64,000 nt of DNA, taken from contig CAZYBE010000009.1 in NCBI GenBank assembly GCA_964645765.1, positions 1-64,000 of the forward strand, read 5' to 3'. Under the pieces are notes generated by a model. It was not told the origin of the DNA, did not search any database, and saw nothing but the letters and a program-made list of their open reading frames with translations. Shown here in pieces: positions 51,864 through 58,877 of this stretch (its first letter is position 1; each line of letters opens with the position of its first letter). The DNA is from CAZGMN01 sp964645765 (GTDB taxonomy: Bacteria; Acidobacteriota; Aminicenantia; Aminicenantales; Aminicenantaceae). The translations under genes and the position numbers were made by a program.

Positions 51864-52166
51864 TTACTTTCTAAATTCCCTGCCTCCACCTCTGTCGGAA
51901 AACTTATCTTCTCTTCTCTGCGCTCTGCTCACTCTGAGTTTCCTGGATTTCAATTCCTGACCGTCAAGCGTCTCTATCGCTTTTTGCGCCGCTTCGTCAG
52001 ACTCAAACTCTGCAAACCCAAAACCTTTTGACCTTCCGGAAAATTTGTCCCTGATGAGCTTTAATTCTTTGACTTCCAGTCCTTTTTCCTCCAGGATTCT
52101 CTGAAGCTCCTCTTCAGTCACGCTGTATTCCACGTTCCCGATATAAATCTTTTTTTCTTCTTCCAT
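51864..52166 (-). CDS. Single-RRM RNA-binding protein
   Basis: 100 aa. RNP2 IYIGNV and RNP1 SKGFGFAEF, with the alpha-beta sandwich VTEEELQRILEEKGL and AAQKAIETLDGQEL between them. A short Arg/Gly-rich tail (DRGGGREFRK) follows. Bacterial RRM proteins of this size are RNA chaperone-like or cold-induced. ATG 52166 is chosen for the AAGAGGAGTTACG ribosome site; an ATG eight codons upstream has none. The 347 bp upstream gap holds only AT-rich sequence and the promoter of the divergent GH127 gene. Confidence 0.92.
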   Translation of the reverse strand: MEEEKKIYIGNVEYSVTEEELQRILEEKGLEVKELKLIRDKFSGRSKGFGFAEFESDEAAQKAIETLDGQELKSRKLRVSRAQRREDKFSDRGGGREFRK

Positions 52167-52460
52167 CGTAACTCCTCTTAAAAAAACCAACCCTAAACAT
52201 TAACTTTTCTTCATTCCTTTATCTTACATTCACTCTCCTTTTAAAAACGAATTACGCTATAAAAATTTTCATTTATATGAGTCTGAGTCTTATCCCCTTT
52301 CTCTTGAAATCCTGAATCTTTTTATCTGTCTTTGAATTTTTTTTATGCTCGTTTCCAAAGCCGTTCTTTCCATAAAAAGACTCAATTATACTATTATCCT
52401 TTAATAATTCAAGAAAAATTTGATGCTCCTAACTCCTTATCAACATCGAACAAAATGTAT

Positions 52461-52466
52461 TATAAT
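52461..52466 (+). promoter_or_regulatory. -10 box TATAAT of the GH127 gene
   Basis: TATAAT 48 bases before the ATG at 52514, followed by a leader of about 40 bases and the ribosome site ACAAGGAGGGCC. A TTATCA 18 bp upstream is the best -35 and is weak. The rest of the gap 52167-52460 shows no gene or repeat that I can support. Confidence 0.4.
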
Positions 52467-52513
52467 AAGGCGCCAAATGCAACTTCCAGCAAAGATAACA
52501 CAAGGAGGGCCGA

Positions 52514-54544
52514 ATGAAATATGCCATGACTTCTTTAGCCTTGCTCCTCTTGTTTACAGTCATGCTTCTTAGAACAACTACAGGACAAAGAGCATCATCA
52601 GCCGAGATTGAGATGGCGAAGACTCCGCCAGCCGCAGGCGCCAACAGCTGTTATGTTTCGAACCGTCCTCCGCTTCTGCCAAATCCTCTTGTCAAGCTGC
52701 CGATTGGAAGCATCGAGCCGAGAGGCTGGCTGCTGAGCCAGCTTCAGTTGATGAGGAGCGGGTTCACCGGCCGGCTGGCTGAACTGAGCAAATTCCTTAA
52801 AGACGACAGCGGCTGGCTGGCGATGAAGGGACGAGGCTGGGAGGAGATGCCTTACTGGCTCAAAGGCTATGGTGACCTGGGATATGTCCTTAGAGATCCT
52901 GAGATCATCGCTAAAGCAAAAAAATGGCTTGATGCCGCTCTTTCCAGTCAGCAGCCTGACGGCTATTTCGGGTCGCCTGGGAACAAGGAGAACCACGACC
53001 TCTGGCCGAACATGGTCATGCTCTTTGCCCTCCAGAGTCTTTATGAAGCAACTGGAGATGAGCGCGTCATCCCTTTCATGACACGTTATTTCCGCTACGA
53101 GCTCAACCTGCCTGATGAGCATCTGCTTGCGGGAAGCTGGCAGAAGCTGCGCGGCGGCGATAACCTGGAGAGCATCTATTGGCTTTACAACAGGACAGGG
53201 GAAAAATTTCTGATCGACTTAGGCCGGCGGCTTTTCGAGCGAACTTCTGACTGGACGAGCGATATCCTCAACGCGGAAAGAGACAAAAAATGGGAGGCAA
53301 GCTCTTTTTACCATGGAGTCAACATCGCCATGGGCATTCGCCAGCCTGGCGTTTACTACCAGCAGTCAAAGGATAAAAAGTACATCGAGGCTGTGGAGAA
53401 AAATTACAGAATGATCATGGATGAATACGGACAGGAGCCAGGCGGGATGTTCGGAGCTGATGAGAATATCCGTCCCGGGTGTGGCGACCCGCGGCAGGCT
53501 GCAGAGACATGCTCGATGGTCGAGTTCATGTACTCCAATGAGTCGCTGCTGAAAATCACAGGAGAGATACGGTATGCAGAAAGGTGCGAGGAGATTGCTT
53601 ATAATTCTCTTCCGGCGTCCATGACTCCTGACTTGAAAGCCCTCCATTATCTGACTGCGCCTAATCTTATATCCTGCGACAGCTCTGGAGAGCATGACTT
53701 CCAGAACGACGGCACACTGGTTTCTTATGACCCATGGAGTTATCGTTGCTGCCAGCATAACGTTGCTTTTGGCTGGCCTTATTTTGCCGAACATCTCTGG
53801 CTGGCAACACTGGACAACGGCCTGGCTGCAGTTCTTTATGCGCCCTCTCAGGTCAAGGCCAAAGTCGGTGATGGAATAGAGGTTCGAATTGCCGAGGATA
53901 CCTGGTATCCATTCGGAGATTCTATTGATTTTAAGCTCTGGCTCGACAGACCTGTTGAGTTCCCTCTCTATCTTCGAATCCCGGAATGGTGTCAGAAGGC
54001 GAGAATACTCATCAACGAAAAACCCATGGATGCCAATCTTCTGGCCGGTCAATATGTGGTCATCAAGCGTCAGTGGAGAAACTCCGACCGGGTCAGGTTA
54101 GAACTTCCGATGAGAATCGAAACTCGAACATGGAAAAAGATTGGAGATGCTGTCTCGGTGAGAAGAGGACCGCTGTGGTACTCACTCAAGATTGGTGAGG
54201 AATGGAAGCGCTACGCAGGAACGGATGAATGGCCAGCCTGGGAGATTCTTCCCACAACTCCCTGGAATTATGGCCTTTTGCTCGACCCTGCAAAGCCAGA
54301 TGCATCGATTGTCCTTCAAAGCCAGAAGCCACCCGCTTACCAGCCTTTTGAACCAGAAGCAGCGCCGATAATTCTCAAGGCAAAAGCCAAGCGAATTCCC
54401 CAGTGGCAGGCAGAGCGGAAAATGGTGGGCAAGGTTCCGCCAAGCCCGATTAAATCCGACCAACCAATCGAAGAGATTACCTTAATTCCCATGGGCTGCG
54501 CCCGATTGCGCATCTCGGTTTTTCCAACCATTGAAATGCGCTGA
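52514..54544 (+). CDS. Secreted glycoside hydrolase family 127 (beta-L-arabinofuranosidase-like)
   Basis: 676 aa. Signal peptide residues 1-24. (alpha/alpha)6 barrel domain with family landmarks: GWLLSQLQLMRSGF, YWLKGYGDLGYVLRD, FYHGVNIAMGIRQPGVYYQQ, GCGDPRQAAETCSMVEFMYSNE and YRCCQHNVAFGWP. The Glu and Cys of ETC plus the CC pair correspond to the zinc-bound Glu/Cys/Cys/Cys set of HypBA1, in which the first Cys of CC is the nucleophile. Beta-sandwich C-terminal domains follow. Releases beta-L-arabinofuranose or a related pentose from plant-type glycans. A terminator-like hairpin region follows. Confidence 0.92.
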   Translation: MKYAMTSLALLLLFTVMLLRTTTGQRASSAEIEMAKTPPAAGANSCYVSNRPPLLPNPLVKLPIGSIEPRGWLLSQLQLMRSGFTGRLAELSKFLKDDSGWLAMKGRGWEEMPYWLKGYGDLGYVLRDPEIIAKAKKWLDAALSSQQPDGYFGSPGNKENHDLWPNMVMLFALQSLYEATGDERVIPFMTRYFRYELNLPDEHLLAGSWQKLRGGDNLESIYWLYNRTGEKFLIDLGRRLFERTSDWTSDILNAERDKKWEASSFYHGVNIAMGIRQPGVYYQQSKDKKYIEAVEKNYRMIMDEYGQEPGGMFGADENIRPGCGDPRQAAETCSMVEFMYSNESLLKITGEIRYAERCEEIAYNSLPASMTPDLKALHYLTAPNLISCDSSGEHDFQNDGTLVSYDPWSYRCCQHNVAFGWPYFAEHLWLATLDNGLAAVLYAPSQVKAKVGDGIEVRIAEDTWYPFGDSIDFKLWLDRPVEFPLYLRIPEWCQKARILINEKPMDANLLAGQYVVIKRQWRNSDRVRLELPMRIETRTWKKIGDAVSVRRGPLWYSLKIGEEWKRYAGTDEWPAWEILPTTPWNYGLLLDPAKPDASIVLQSQKPPAYQPFEPEAAPIILKAKAKRIPQWQAERKMVGKVPPSPIKSDQPIEEITLIPMGCARLRISVFPTIEMR

Positions 54545-54589
54545 AAAAAAGCCAAACCCCAGAAGTGATAAAAAAAAGGGGAAAGGCTC

Positions 54590-54757
54590 AATAGTGTCCC
54601 AATGAATTTGGAATAAAAATAACTGTATTTATATTATTGAAGTTAAAATTAAAAAAATAAGAATATAGATTCAAATCGATAACAGTTATTTTGTGCTTTA
54701 ACATATTGGAATTAATTAAATTACAGACAAATTAAATTTCAACGTTGGGACACTATT
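54590..54757. mobile_element. AT-rich 168 bp MITE-like element
   Basis: Terminal inverted repeat of 13 bp: AATAGTGTCCCAA at 54590 and TTGGGACACTATT ending at 54757. A second inner inverse pair is AAAATAACTGT/AACAGTTATTTT. It is about three quarters A+T against a host of about half. No coding capacity. It sits between the GH127 stop and a GGGGACAGGC-family hairpin, and may have split that hairpin from its original upstream arm. Confidence 0.8.
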
Positions 54758-54799
54758 GGGACAGGCTACTTTTTCAAAAAAGTTGCCGGTCCCCTTTTT
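54758..54799. terminator. Terminator hairpin (GGGACAGGC family)
   Basis: GGGACAGGCTACTTTTT and AAAAAAGTTGCCGGTCCC form a stem of about 17 bp with two small mismatches and a TC loop, followed by CTTTTTC. It serves the GH127 gene (plus) and the small ORFs of the symporter operon (minus), which end at 54832. Confidence 0.75.
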
Positions 54800-54831
54800 C
54801 TTATTATACGAGACTAATCAGCTTTAATTTC

Positions 54832-54921
54832 TTATTCTTTCCGGGAAAAACGAAGGTAAAGATAGAATGTCAAGCCGAAGGAAATGAGGAGAATGACTAA
54901 AGGAATTAAAATACCCCACAT
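54832..54921 (-). CDS. 29 aa single-TM small protein, last gene of the symporter operon
   Basis: Reads MWGILIPLVILLISFGLT then FYLYLRFSRKE: one TM helix with a positively charged cytosolic end. Its ATG is 2 bp after the TAG of the 38 aa ORF, with AAAAAGGAA as ribosome site inside that ORF's end. Below usual gene-finder limits, but position, ribosome site and charge pattern support it. Confidence 0.6.
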   Translation of the reverse strand: MWGILIPLVILLISFGLTFYLYLRFSRKE

Positions 54922-54923
54922 AG

Positions 54924-55040
54924 CTATTCCTTTTTGCCCTTGTGTTTTGCCCGGTACGAAAAATAAGCGAGCAGCAGGCCCAGAAATGAAAATAAATAAG
55001 CAATTGACATACCTAAGACAACAGCTAAATTTTGGCTCAT
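54924..55040 (-). CDS. 38 aa single-TM small protein, symporter-associated
   Basis: N-terminal MSQNLAVVLGMSIAYLFSFL continuing GLLLAYFSYRAKHKGKKE: one TM helix and a basic tail. Starts directly after the stop of the upstream 96 aa protein (TAA then ATG), with GGGAGGAG as ribosome site within that gene. It resembles the 'symporter small accessory protein' type found next to SSS transporters, so a stabilising subunit is a reasonable inference. Confidence 0.65.
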   Translation of the reverse strand: MSQNLAVVLGMSIAYLFSFLGLLLAYFSYRAKHKGKKE

Positions 55041-55331
55041 TTACTCCTCCCACCTGGCGATTTTTTCCAAATCCTCGAGGTATTTTTTCTGCTTGGCCTC
55101 ATAATCCTCTGAGATTGCCTTGAGCTTAGGGTCGATGATTTTGAACATTACTACAAACAATACTACACCCACGCCTAATATAACCCAGCCGTACCAGAGT
55201 AAAAGCAGGCTGAGCGCCACTCCTAAAGCCAGCAGGAAATAGACCAGCGGGGAAATGATAAAAGCTAAATAATCTTCCTTGCTCCACCGGTCTGCTTCCT
55301 GAGCCGTCCATTTCTTTTTTATCCAACCCAT
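55041..55331 (-). CDS. Two-TM small membrane protein, symporter-associated
   Basis: 96 aa. N-terminal cytosolic WIKKKWTAQEADRWSKEDYLAF, two TM helices at about 27-70 (ISPLVYFLLALGVALSLLLLW and GWVILGVGVVLFVVMF), and a coiled Lys/Glu tail. ATG 55331 overlaps the symporter stop (TAAAATG arrangement) with GAAGGAGGG upstream; reading to 55436 would overlap the symporter and is not supported. No named family recognised. Confidence 0.75.
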   Translation of the reverse strand: MGWIKKKWTAQEADRWSKEDYLAFIISPLVYFLLALGVALSLLLLWYGWVILGVGVVLFVVMFKIIDPKLKAISEDYEAKQKKYLEDLEKIARWEE

Positions 55332-55332
55332 T

Positions 55333-56931
55333 TTAATTCCCTCCTTCAATTTTTTTCTCATCCCTCTGCAATAACCCTCTCCTCTCAGCTTCCTCACGCA
55401 CAGGCCTCCACCAACCCAGCGGCCTGGACATGACATAATATTTGACCAGGCGGTCCATAGCTTCAGGTTTGGTCAGAAAGGTCATGGGAAGATAGATCAA
55501 AGCTCCAAGAACCATCATGATCCAGAACTGGAGATAATCAGGAAGTGGTCGGATGACATGGAACCCGGGAAGGATCCAGACGATGAGCCAGCTCAATCCC
55601 AGGTTGGCTATCCAGGAGGAAAGGTATCCCCAGGAATTGAAGCGCCACCAGACGACCTGAAGAATGGAAGGAAGCCAGATACCTGCTGCCATTATCCACA
55701 GGGCAAAGATAAGCCACTGGGTTATGTCCTTCATCATTGAGCCGTAGAGAAAAGAGCCTAGAAGAAGAATAAGAGTAGAGATTCTCCCTACCCAGATAAG
55801 CTCTTTCTCACCTGCCTTGGGCCTTAAATAGTGGTGGTAGAGGTCACGCGTTGCATAGGAAGCGCCGAGGTTAAGATGGGTGGCGATTGTTGAGATGTGG
55901 ATAGCCACGATAGCGGCAAAGAAAAAGCCGATCAGACCGACGGGTAAGATTTCAAAGCCAAGCCGATACCAGGCCATGTTATATTCGACCGGTGATTGAA
56001 TATGAGGATACAGCGAAAAAAAGGCAAGGACAGCCACAGCCCAGATAGAGTTGCGGACGACGATCAATGCCGAGCCAGCCCAGATGCAGTAGCTTGCATC
56101 GCGCACGGTTTTGGCTGACTGGATACGCTGAGCTTCAGGATACCAGTCGATGGAAGTTCCCATGCCAAAGCCTCCGATGATTGCAATAACCAGCATCGTT
56201 AAAAACCAGACAAGGGGAAAATCGCCTGAGGTCAATCCGGTAAAAGCGAAGGGGTTCAACCGCCAGCTTTGACCCAAAGAGCTAAGTTTCGCCGTGATGA
56301 CTTGAGGTCCGCCTGCAGCCACGATTCCCCATATGGAAACAAGGGCGATGGCAAAAAAGGCGATCACACCCTGCTGGAAATCGGCCATGACCACTCCCCA
56401 GTAGCCGGCTGCCAAGACATAGATGGCACAGAGTGAGGAAAAAAGGACGAGTCCTATCCAATCCGGCCAGCGGAAAATATAATGACAGAGCTTGCCCATG
56501 GCGATTCCCACCCAGCCAAGGACAAACATGTTCATGAACACCTGCCAGCCGCCAATCCATCCACGGAGAAGCTCTGCTCCCAAGCCGGAGAAGCGGAGAG
56601 TTTGCCATTCAGCCTGGGTGTAGGCCAGCGAGCGGCGAAAGATTCTGGTCGAGGCGAAGGCAGAAATCGCGCACCAGGCAGAGAAAAAGGTGTACCAGAT
56701 GCCCCTCAGGCCATACTTATAAATGACTCCGCTGACCCAAATCGGCGTATCTGTTGCCGTGTGGGTGGCATAGACCGAGGAAGCAGGCAGCCACCAGGGG
56801 AGACCGCGGCCGGCCAGGAAGAAATCGGCCATCGACCTCTTTCCCAGCCTGTAGAAGAGAATGCCGCAGAAAACCATCATGACAACATAGACAACAAGCC
56901 AGAACCAATCGAGGAATTTAAAAACAACCAT
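55333..56931 (-). CDS. Sodium:solute symporter (SSS family)
   Basis: 532 aa with about 13 TM helices of the LeuT fold. Family motifs: FFLAGRGLPWWLPASSVYATHTATDTPIWVSGVIYKYGL near TM1-2, the GFGMGTSIDWYPEAQRIQSAKTVRDA region, and ATHLNLGASYATRDLYHHYLRPKAGEKE in TM8/9, where Na+ ligands lie. The last motif resembles sugar or sialic-acid SSS proteins. Substrate unknown. The ATG at 56931 has AGAGAGGT ahead; a TTG two codons earlier is less likely. First gene of a four-gene transcript with three small membrane proteins. Confidence 0.93.
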   Translation of the reverse strand: MVVFKFLDWFWLVVYVVMMVFCGILFYRLGKRSMADFFLAGRGLPWWLPASSVYATHTATDTPIWVSGVIYKYGLRGIWYTFFSAWCAISAFASTRIFRRSLAYTQAEWQTLRFSGLGAELLRGWIGGWQVFMNMFVLGWVGIAMGKLCHYIFRWPDWIGLVLFSSLCAIYVLAAGYWGVVMADFQQGVIAFFAIALVSIWGIVAAGGPQVITAKLSSLGQSWRLNPFAFTGLTSGDFPLVWFLTMLVIAIIGGFGMGTSIDWYPEAQRIQSAKTVRDASYCIWAGSALIVVRNSIWAVAVLAFFSLYPHIQSPVEYNMAWYRLGFEILPVGLIGFFFAAIVAIHISTIATHLNLGASYATRDLYHHYLRPKAGEKELIWVGRISTLILLLGSFLYGSMMKDITQWLIFALWIMAAGIWLPSILQVVWWRFNSWGYLSSWIANLGLSWLIVWILPGFHVIRPLPDYLQFWIMMVLGALIYLPMTFLTKPEAMDRLVKYYVMSRPLGWWRPVREEAERRGLLQRDEKKIEGGN

Positions 56932-57202
56932 ACCCAACCTCTCTTAAAATAGACATAAAGACAAGACAGTTATATATATCAACTGCTTTATTTTTTCCAG
57001 ATTTTATAAAAAAAAATTTTATGGGATTATTTTGAAATAGGAAAAAACTGAAGTCGTTATGAAAGGGCTGAATTCAACACAAGCAGCTAACGCTTTTTAA
57101 AGCCTTTCATGGAAATAAGAATAGCCTCTAATCTGCGTATTGCTGGCGGATGCGGAGGCGGTTGTTGATGTACTTTCTCAGAAACTGGACGAAAAGGGCG
57201 AA

Positions 57203-57246
57203 AAGGGGACAGGCCACTTTTTTTTCAAAAAGTGGCCTGTCCCCTT
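57203..57246. terminator. Perfect 20 bp hairpin (GGGGACAGGC family)
   Basis: AAGGGGACAGGCCACTTTTT (57203-57222) is fully inverse to 57227-57246 with a TTTC loop. It is the best-preserved member of the family and stands in the 430 bp gap before hicB with no gene ending within 260 bp, so it is more than a simple terminator. Just upstream, 57146-57200 reads like a remnant of a coding 3' end (LADAEAVVDVLSQKLDEKG) with no start. Confidence 0.8.
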
Positions 57247-57361
57247 CTTATTTACTTTTTACTTTTTATTCCTCATTCCCCCTTGTCACCAGCTTAAGTT
57301 GAGATCTTTTCTATTGAAGATTGAAATATCTTGATGTTAAAATTATGCAAGGGTGAAGAGA

Positions 57362-57574
57362 ATGAAATTTAAAATAATCATTGAACAAGATGAGGATGGT
57401 TTTTTTATTGCCGAATGTCCAAATTTACCTGGATGTATTTCCCAAGGAAAGACTCTCCAAGAAGCAAAAGCAAACATTAAAGAAGCCATCAAAGGCTATT
57501 TAGAGAGCCTGAAAAAACATAATGAACCTATTCCACCATCTATCTATGAAGATGTGGTAGAGGTTAAATTGTGA
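57362..57574 (+). CDS. hicB: HicB-family antitoxin
   Basis: 70 aa partial-RNase-H-fold protein. The HicB pattern is clear: FKIIIEQDEDGFFIAECPNLPGCISQGKTLQEAKANIKEAIKGYLE. It lacks a C-terminal DNA-binding domain, so any autoregulation would need another part. ATG 57362 has GGGTGAAGAG ahead; a GTG at 57353 is possible. Its stop overlaps the toxin start (GTGA). Confidence 0.9.
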   Translation: MKFKIIIEQDEDGFFIAECPNLPGCISQGKTLQEAKANIKEAIKGYLESLKKHNEPIPPSIYEDVVEVKL

Positions 57575-57801
57575 CGAAACTTCCGGCTCTGTCAGCAAAA
57601 GAAACAATTAGAGCTTTGTCAAAAATAGGCTATGAGATTGACCATCAGAAAGGAAGCCATATTATTCTGAGAAATATAGACCCACCTTATAGAAGACTTA
57701 CAATCCCTAATCATCCAATAATAGCTAAAGGAACGTTAAGAGCGATTATCAGACAGTCTGGGCTTACATTGGAAGAATTCCTCAAGTTGTTAAAGAAATA
57801 A
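57571..57801 (+). CDS. hicA: HicA-family mRNA interferase toxin
   Basis: 76 aa dsRBD-like fold. The catalytic His is in QKGSHIILRN; then RRLTIPNHPIIAKGTLRAIIRQSGLTLEEFL is the family core. Starts with GTG at 57571, overlapping hicB by 4 bases. Order antitoxin-first is the reverse of the classical hicAB but common. It cleaves mRNA when unbound. Both genes are more AT-rich than their neighbours, which suggests horizontal gain. Confidence 0.9.
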   Translation: MTKLPALSAKETIRALSKIGYEIDHQKGSHIILRNIDPPYRRLTIPNHPIIAKGTLRAIIRQSGLTLEEFLKLLKK

Positions 57802-57872
57802 TATAACGAAAAGGGGAAAGTCAACTTTTTTAAAAATAGCTTGCCACTTTTTTGATCTATCCTCTTTTTGAT

Positions 57873-57901
57873 TTGCAATCAAAAAATACTTTTTTTATAA
57901 T
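57873..57901 (+). promoter_or_regulatory. Promoter TTGCAA-N17-TATAAT of the PanE-like gene
   Basis: TTGCAA at 57873-57878, exactly 17 bp, TATAAT at 57896-57901. Same hexamers and spacing as the promoter at 37592. Predicted start near 57908, 28 bases ahead of the ATG at 57936. Confidence 0.7.
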
Positions 57902-57935
57902 AGCCGCAAAAATGATAAGCGAGAAGGCACGAAAA

Positions 57936-58877
57936 ATGGCGAACCGCAATATTGGAATTATCGGCGCGGGACCGGTGGGAAGCATCATGGCTGCTTACCT
58001 TGCCCGAAAGGGCGAAAACGTCTATCTCGTCGATATCAAGAAAGAGCTCATTTCGGCTGTTGAGAAAAAAGGAATCACTATTACTGGAGTCGGCGACAAT
58101 TTCACTGTTCCAGTCAAAGGCACAGGTTATTTCACAGCCAGCCTCAGCCGCTTTGATGTTGATTTGATTTTTATTGCCGTCAAGTTCAATTATCTTGAGA
58201 CCTTGCTCGATGAGCTTAAATTGATATTCAAGCCCGGCCAGAAAATTGTTCTCCTTCAGAACGGAATAGACAACGAGGACAGGGCTGCCGAGAAATTCAG
58301 CAAGAAAGACGTCTTGAGGATTGTCATCAACTATGCCGGCATGCTTGTCGAGCCAGGAACAGTCAGGATGTCTTTTTTCAACCCCCCCAATTACATCGGA
58401 GCCATCTCTCCCAAGAATAAAACTATTGCGCGCAATATTGCTAAATTCATAACAGACGCCGGCCTCAAGACAACATTCACGGCCGAGATAAAAAAATACG
58501 AATGGAAAAAAACTATCCTCAACGCTGCGCTCATGCCTGTCTGCGCCACGACTGGCCTGACTATGAAGCAAGCGATGGGCTGCGAGGACACCCGTTTTCT
58601 CTGCGAGCAGATTCTCCATGAATGCATCCAGGTGGCAAAGAAAGTCGGCTTTGAATATGAAGATAATTTTTTTGAGAATTGCCTTGCCTATCTTTCCAAC
58701 GCCGGGAATCACAAGCCATCAACCTCGATTGATTTGGAAGCAGGAAATCCTATCGAGTATATCTTCCAGCCCATCATCGATTACGGGAAAAAAATAGGCT
58801 TCCCCACACCTTATCTTGAATCGCTGACCAAGGTTGTCCGCACCCTGGAGATGCAGAAAAGGAAAATTATAAAATGA
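57936..58877 (+). CDS. 2-dehydropantoate 2-reductase-family protein (PanE/ApbA-like)
   Basis: 313 aa NADP-dependent reductase. Rossmann motif NIGIIGAGPVGSIMAAYLARKGENVYLVD at the start. LIFIAVKFNYLETLLDEL, IVLLQNGIDNEDRAAEKF, and the catalytic Lys region YEWKKTILNAALMPVCATTGLT follow; the C-terminal ApbA_C helix bundle includes STSIDLEAGNPIEYIFQPII. It may make pantoate, but the family includes many other ketoacid reductases. ATG 57936 has GAGAAGG 9-10 bases ahead; ATG 57912 would be nearly leaderless given the promoter. ATGA overlap with the DUF4091 gene. Confidence 0.87.
   Translation: MANRNIGIIGAGPVGSIMAAYLARKGENVYLVDIKKELISAVEKKGITITGVGDNFTVPVKGTGYFTASLSRFDVDLIFIAVKFNYLETLLDELKLIFKPGQKIVLLQNGIDNEDRAAEKFSKKDVLRIVINYAGMLVEPGTVRMSFFNPPNYIGAISPKNKTIARNIAKFITDAGLKTTFTAEIKKYEWKKTILNAALMPVCATTGLTMKQAMGCEDTRFLCEQILHECIQVAKKVGFEYEDNFFENCLAYLSNAGNHKPSTSIDLEAGNPIEYIFQPIIDYGKKIGFPTPYLESLTKVVRTLEMQKRKIIK

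Noticed and set aside
57807..57855. Terminator after hicA
   Set aside because: Resembles the GGGGA family but its arms do not pair well enough to call it a terminator.
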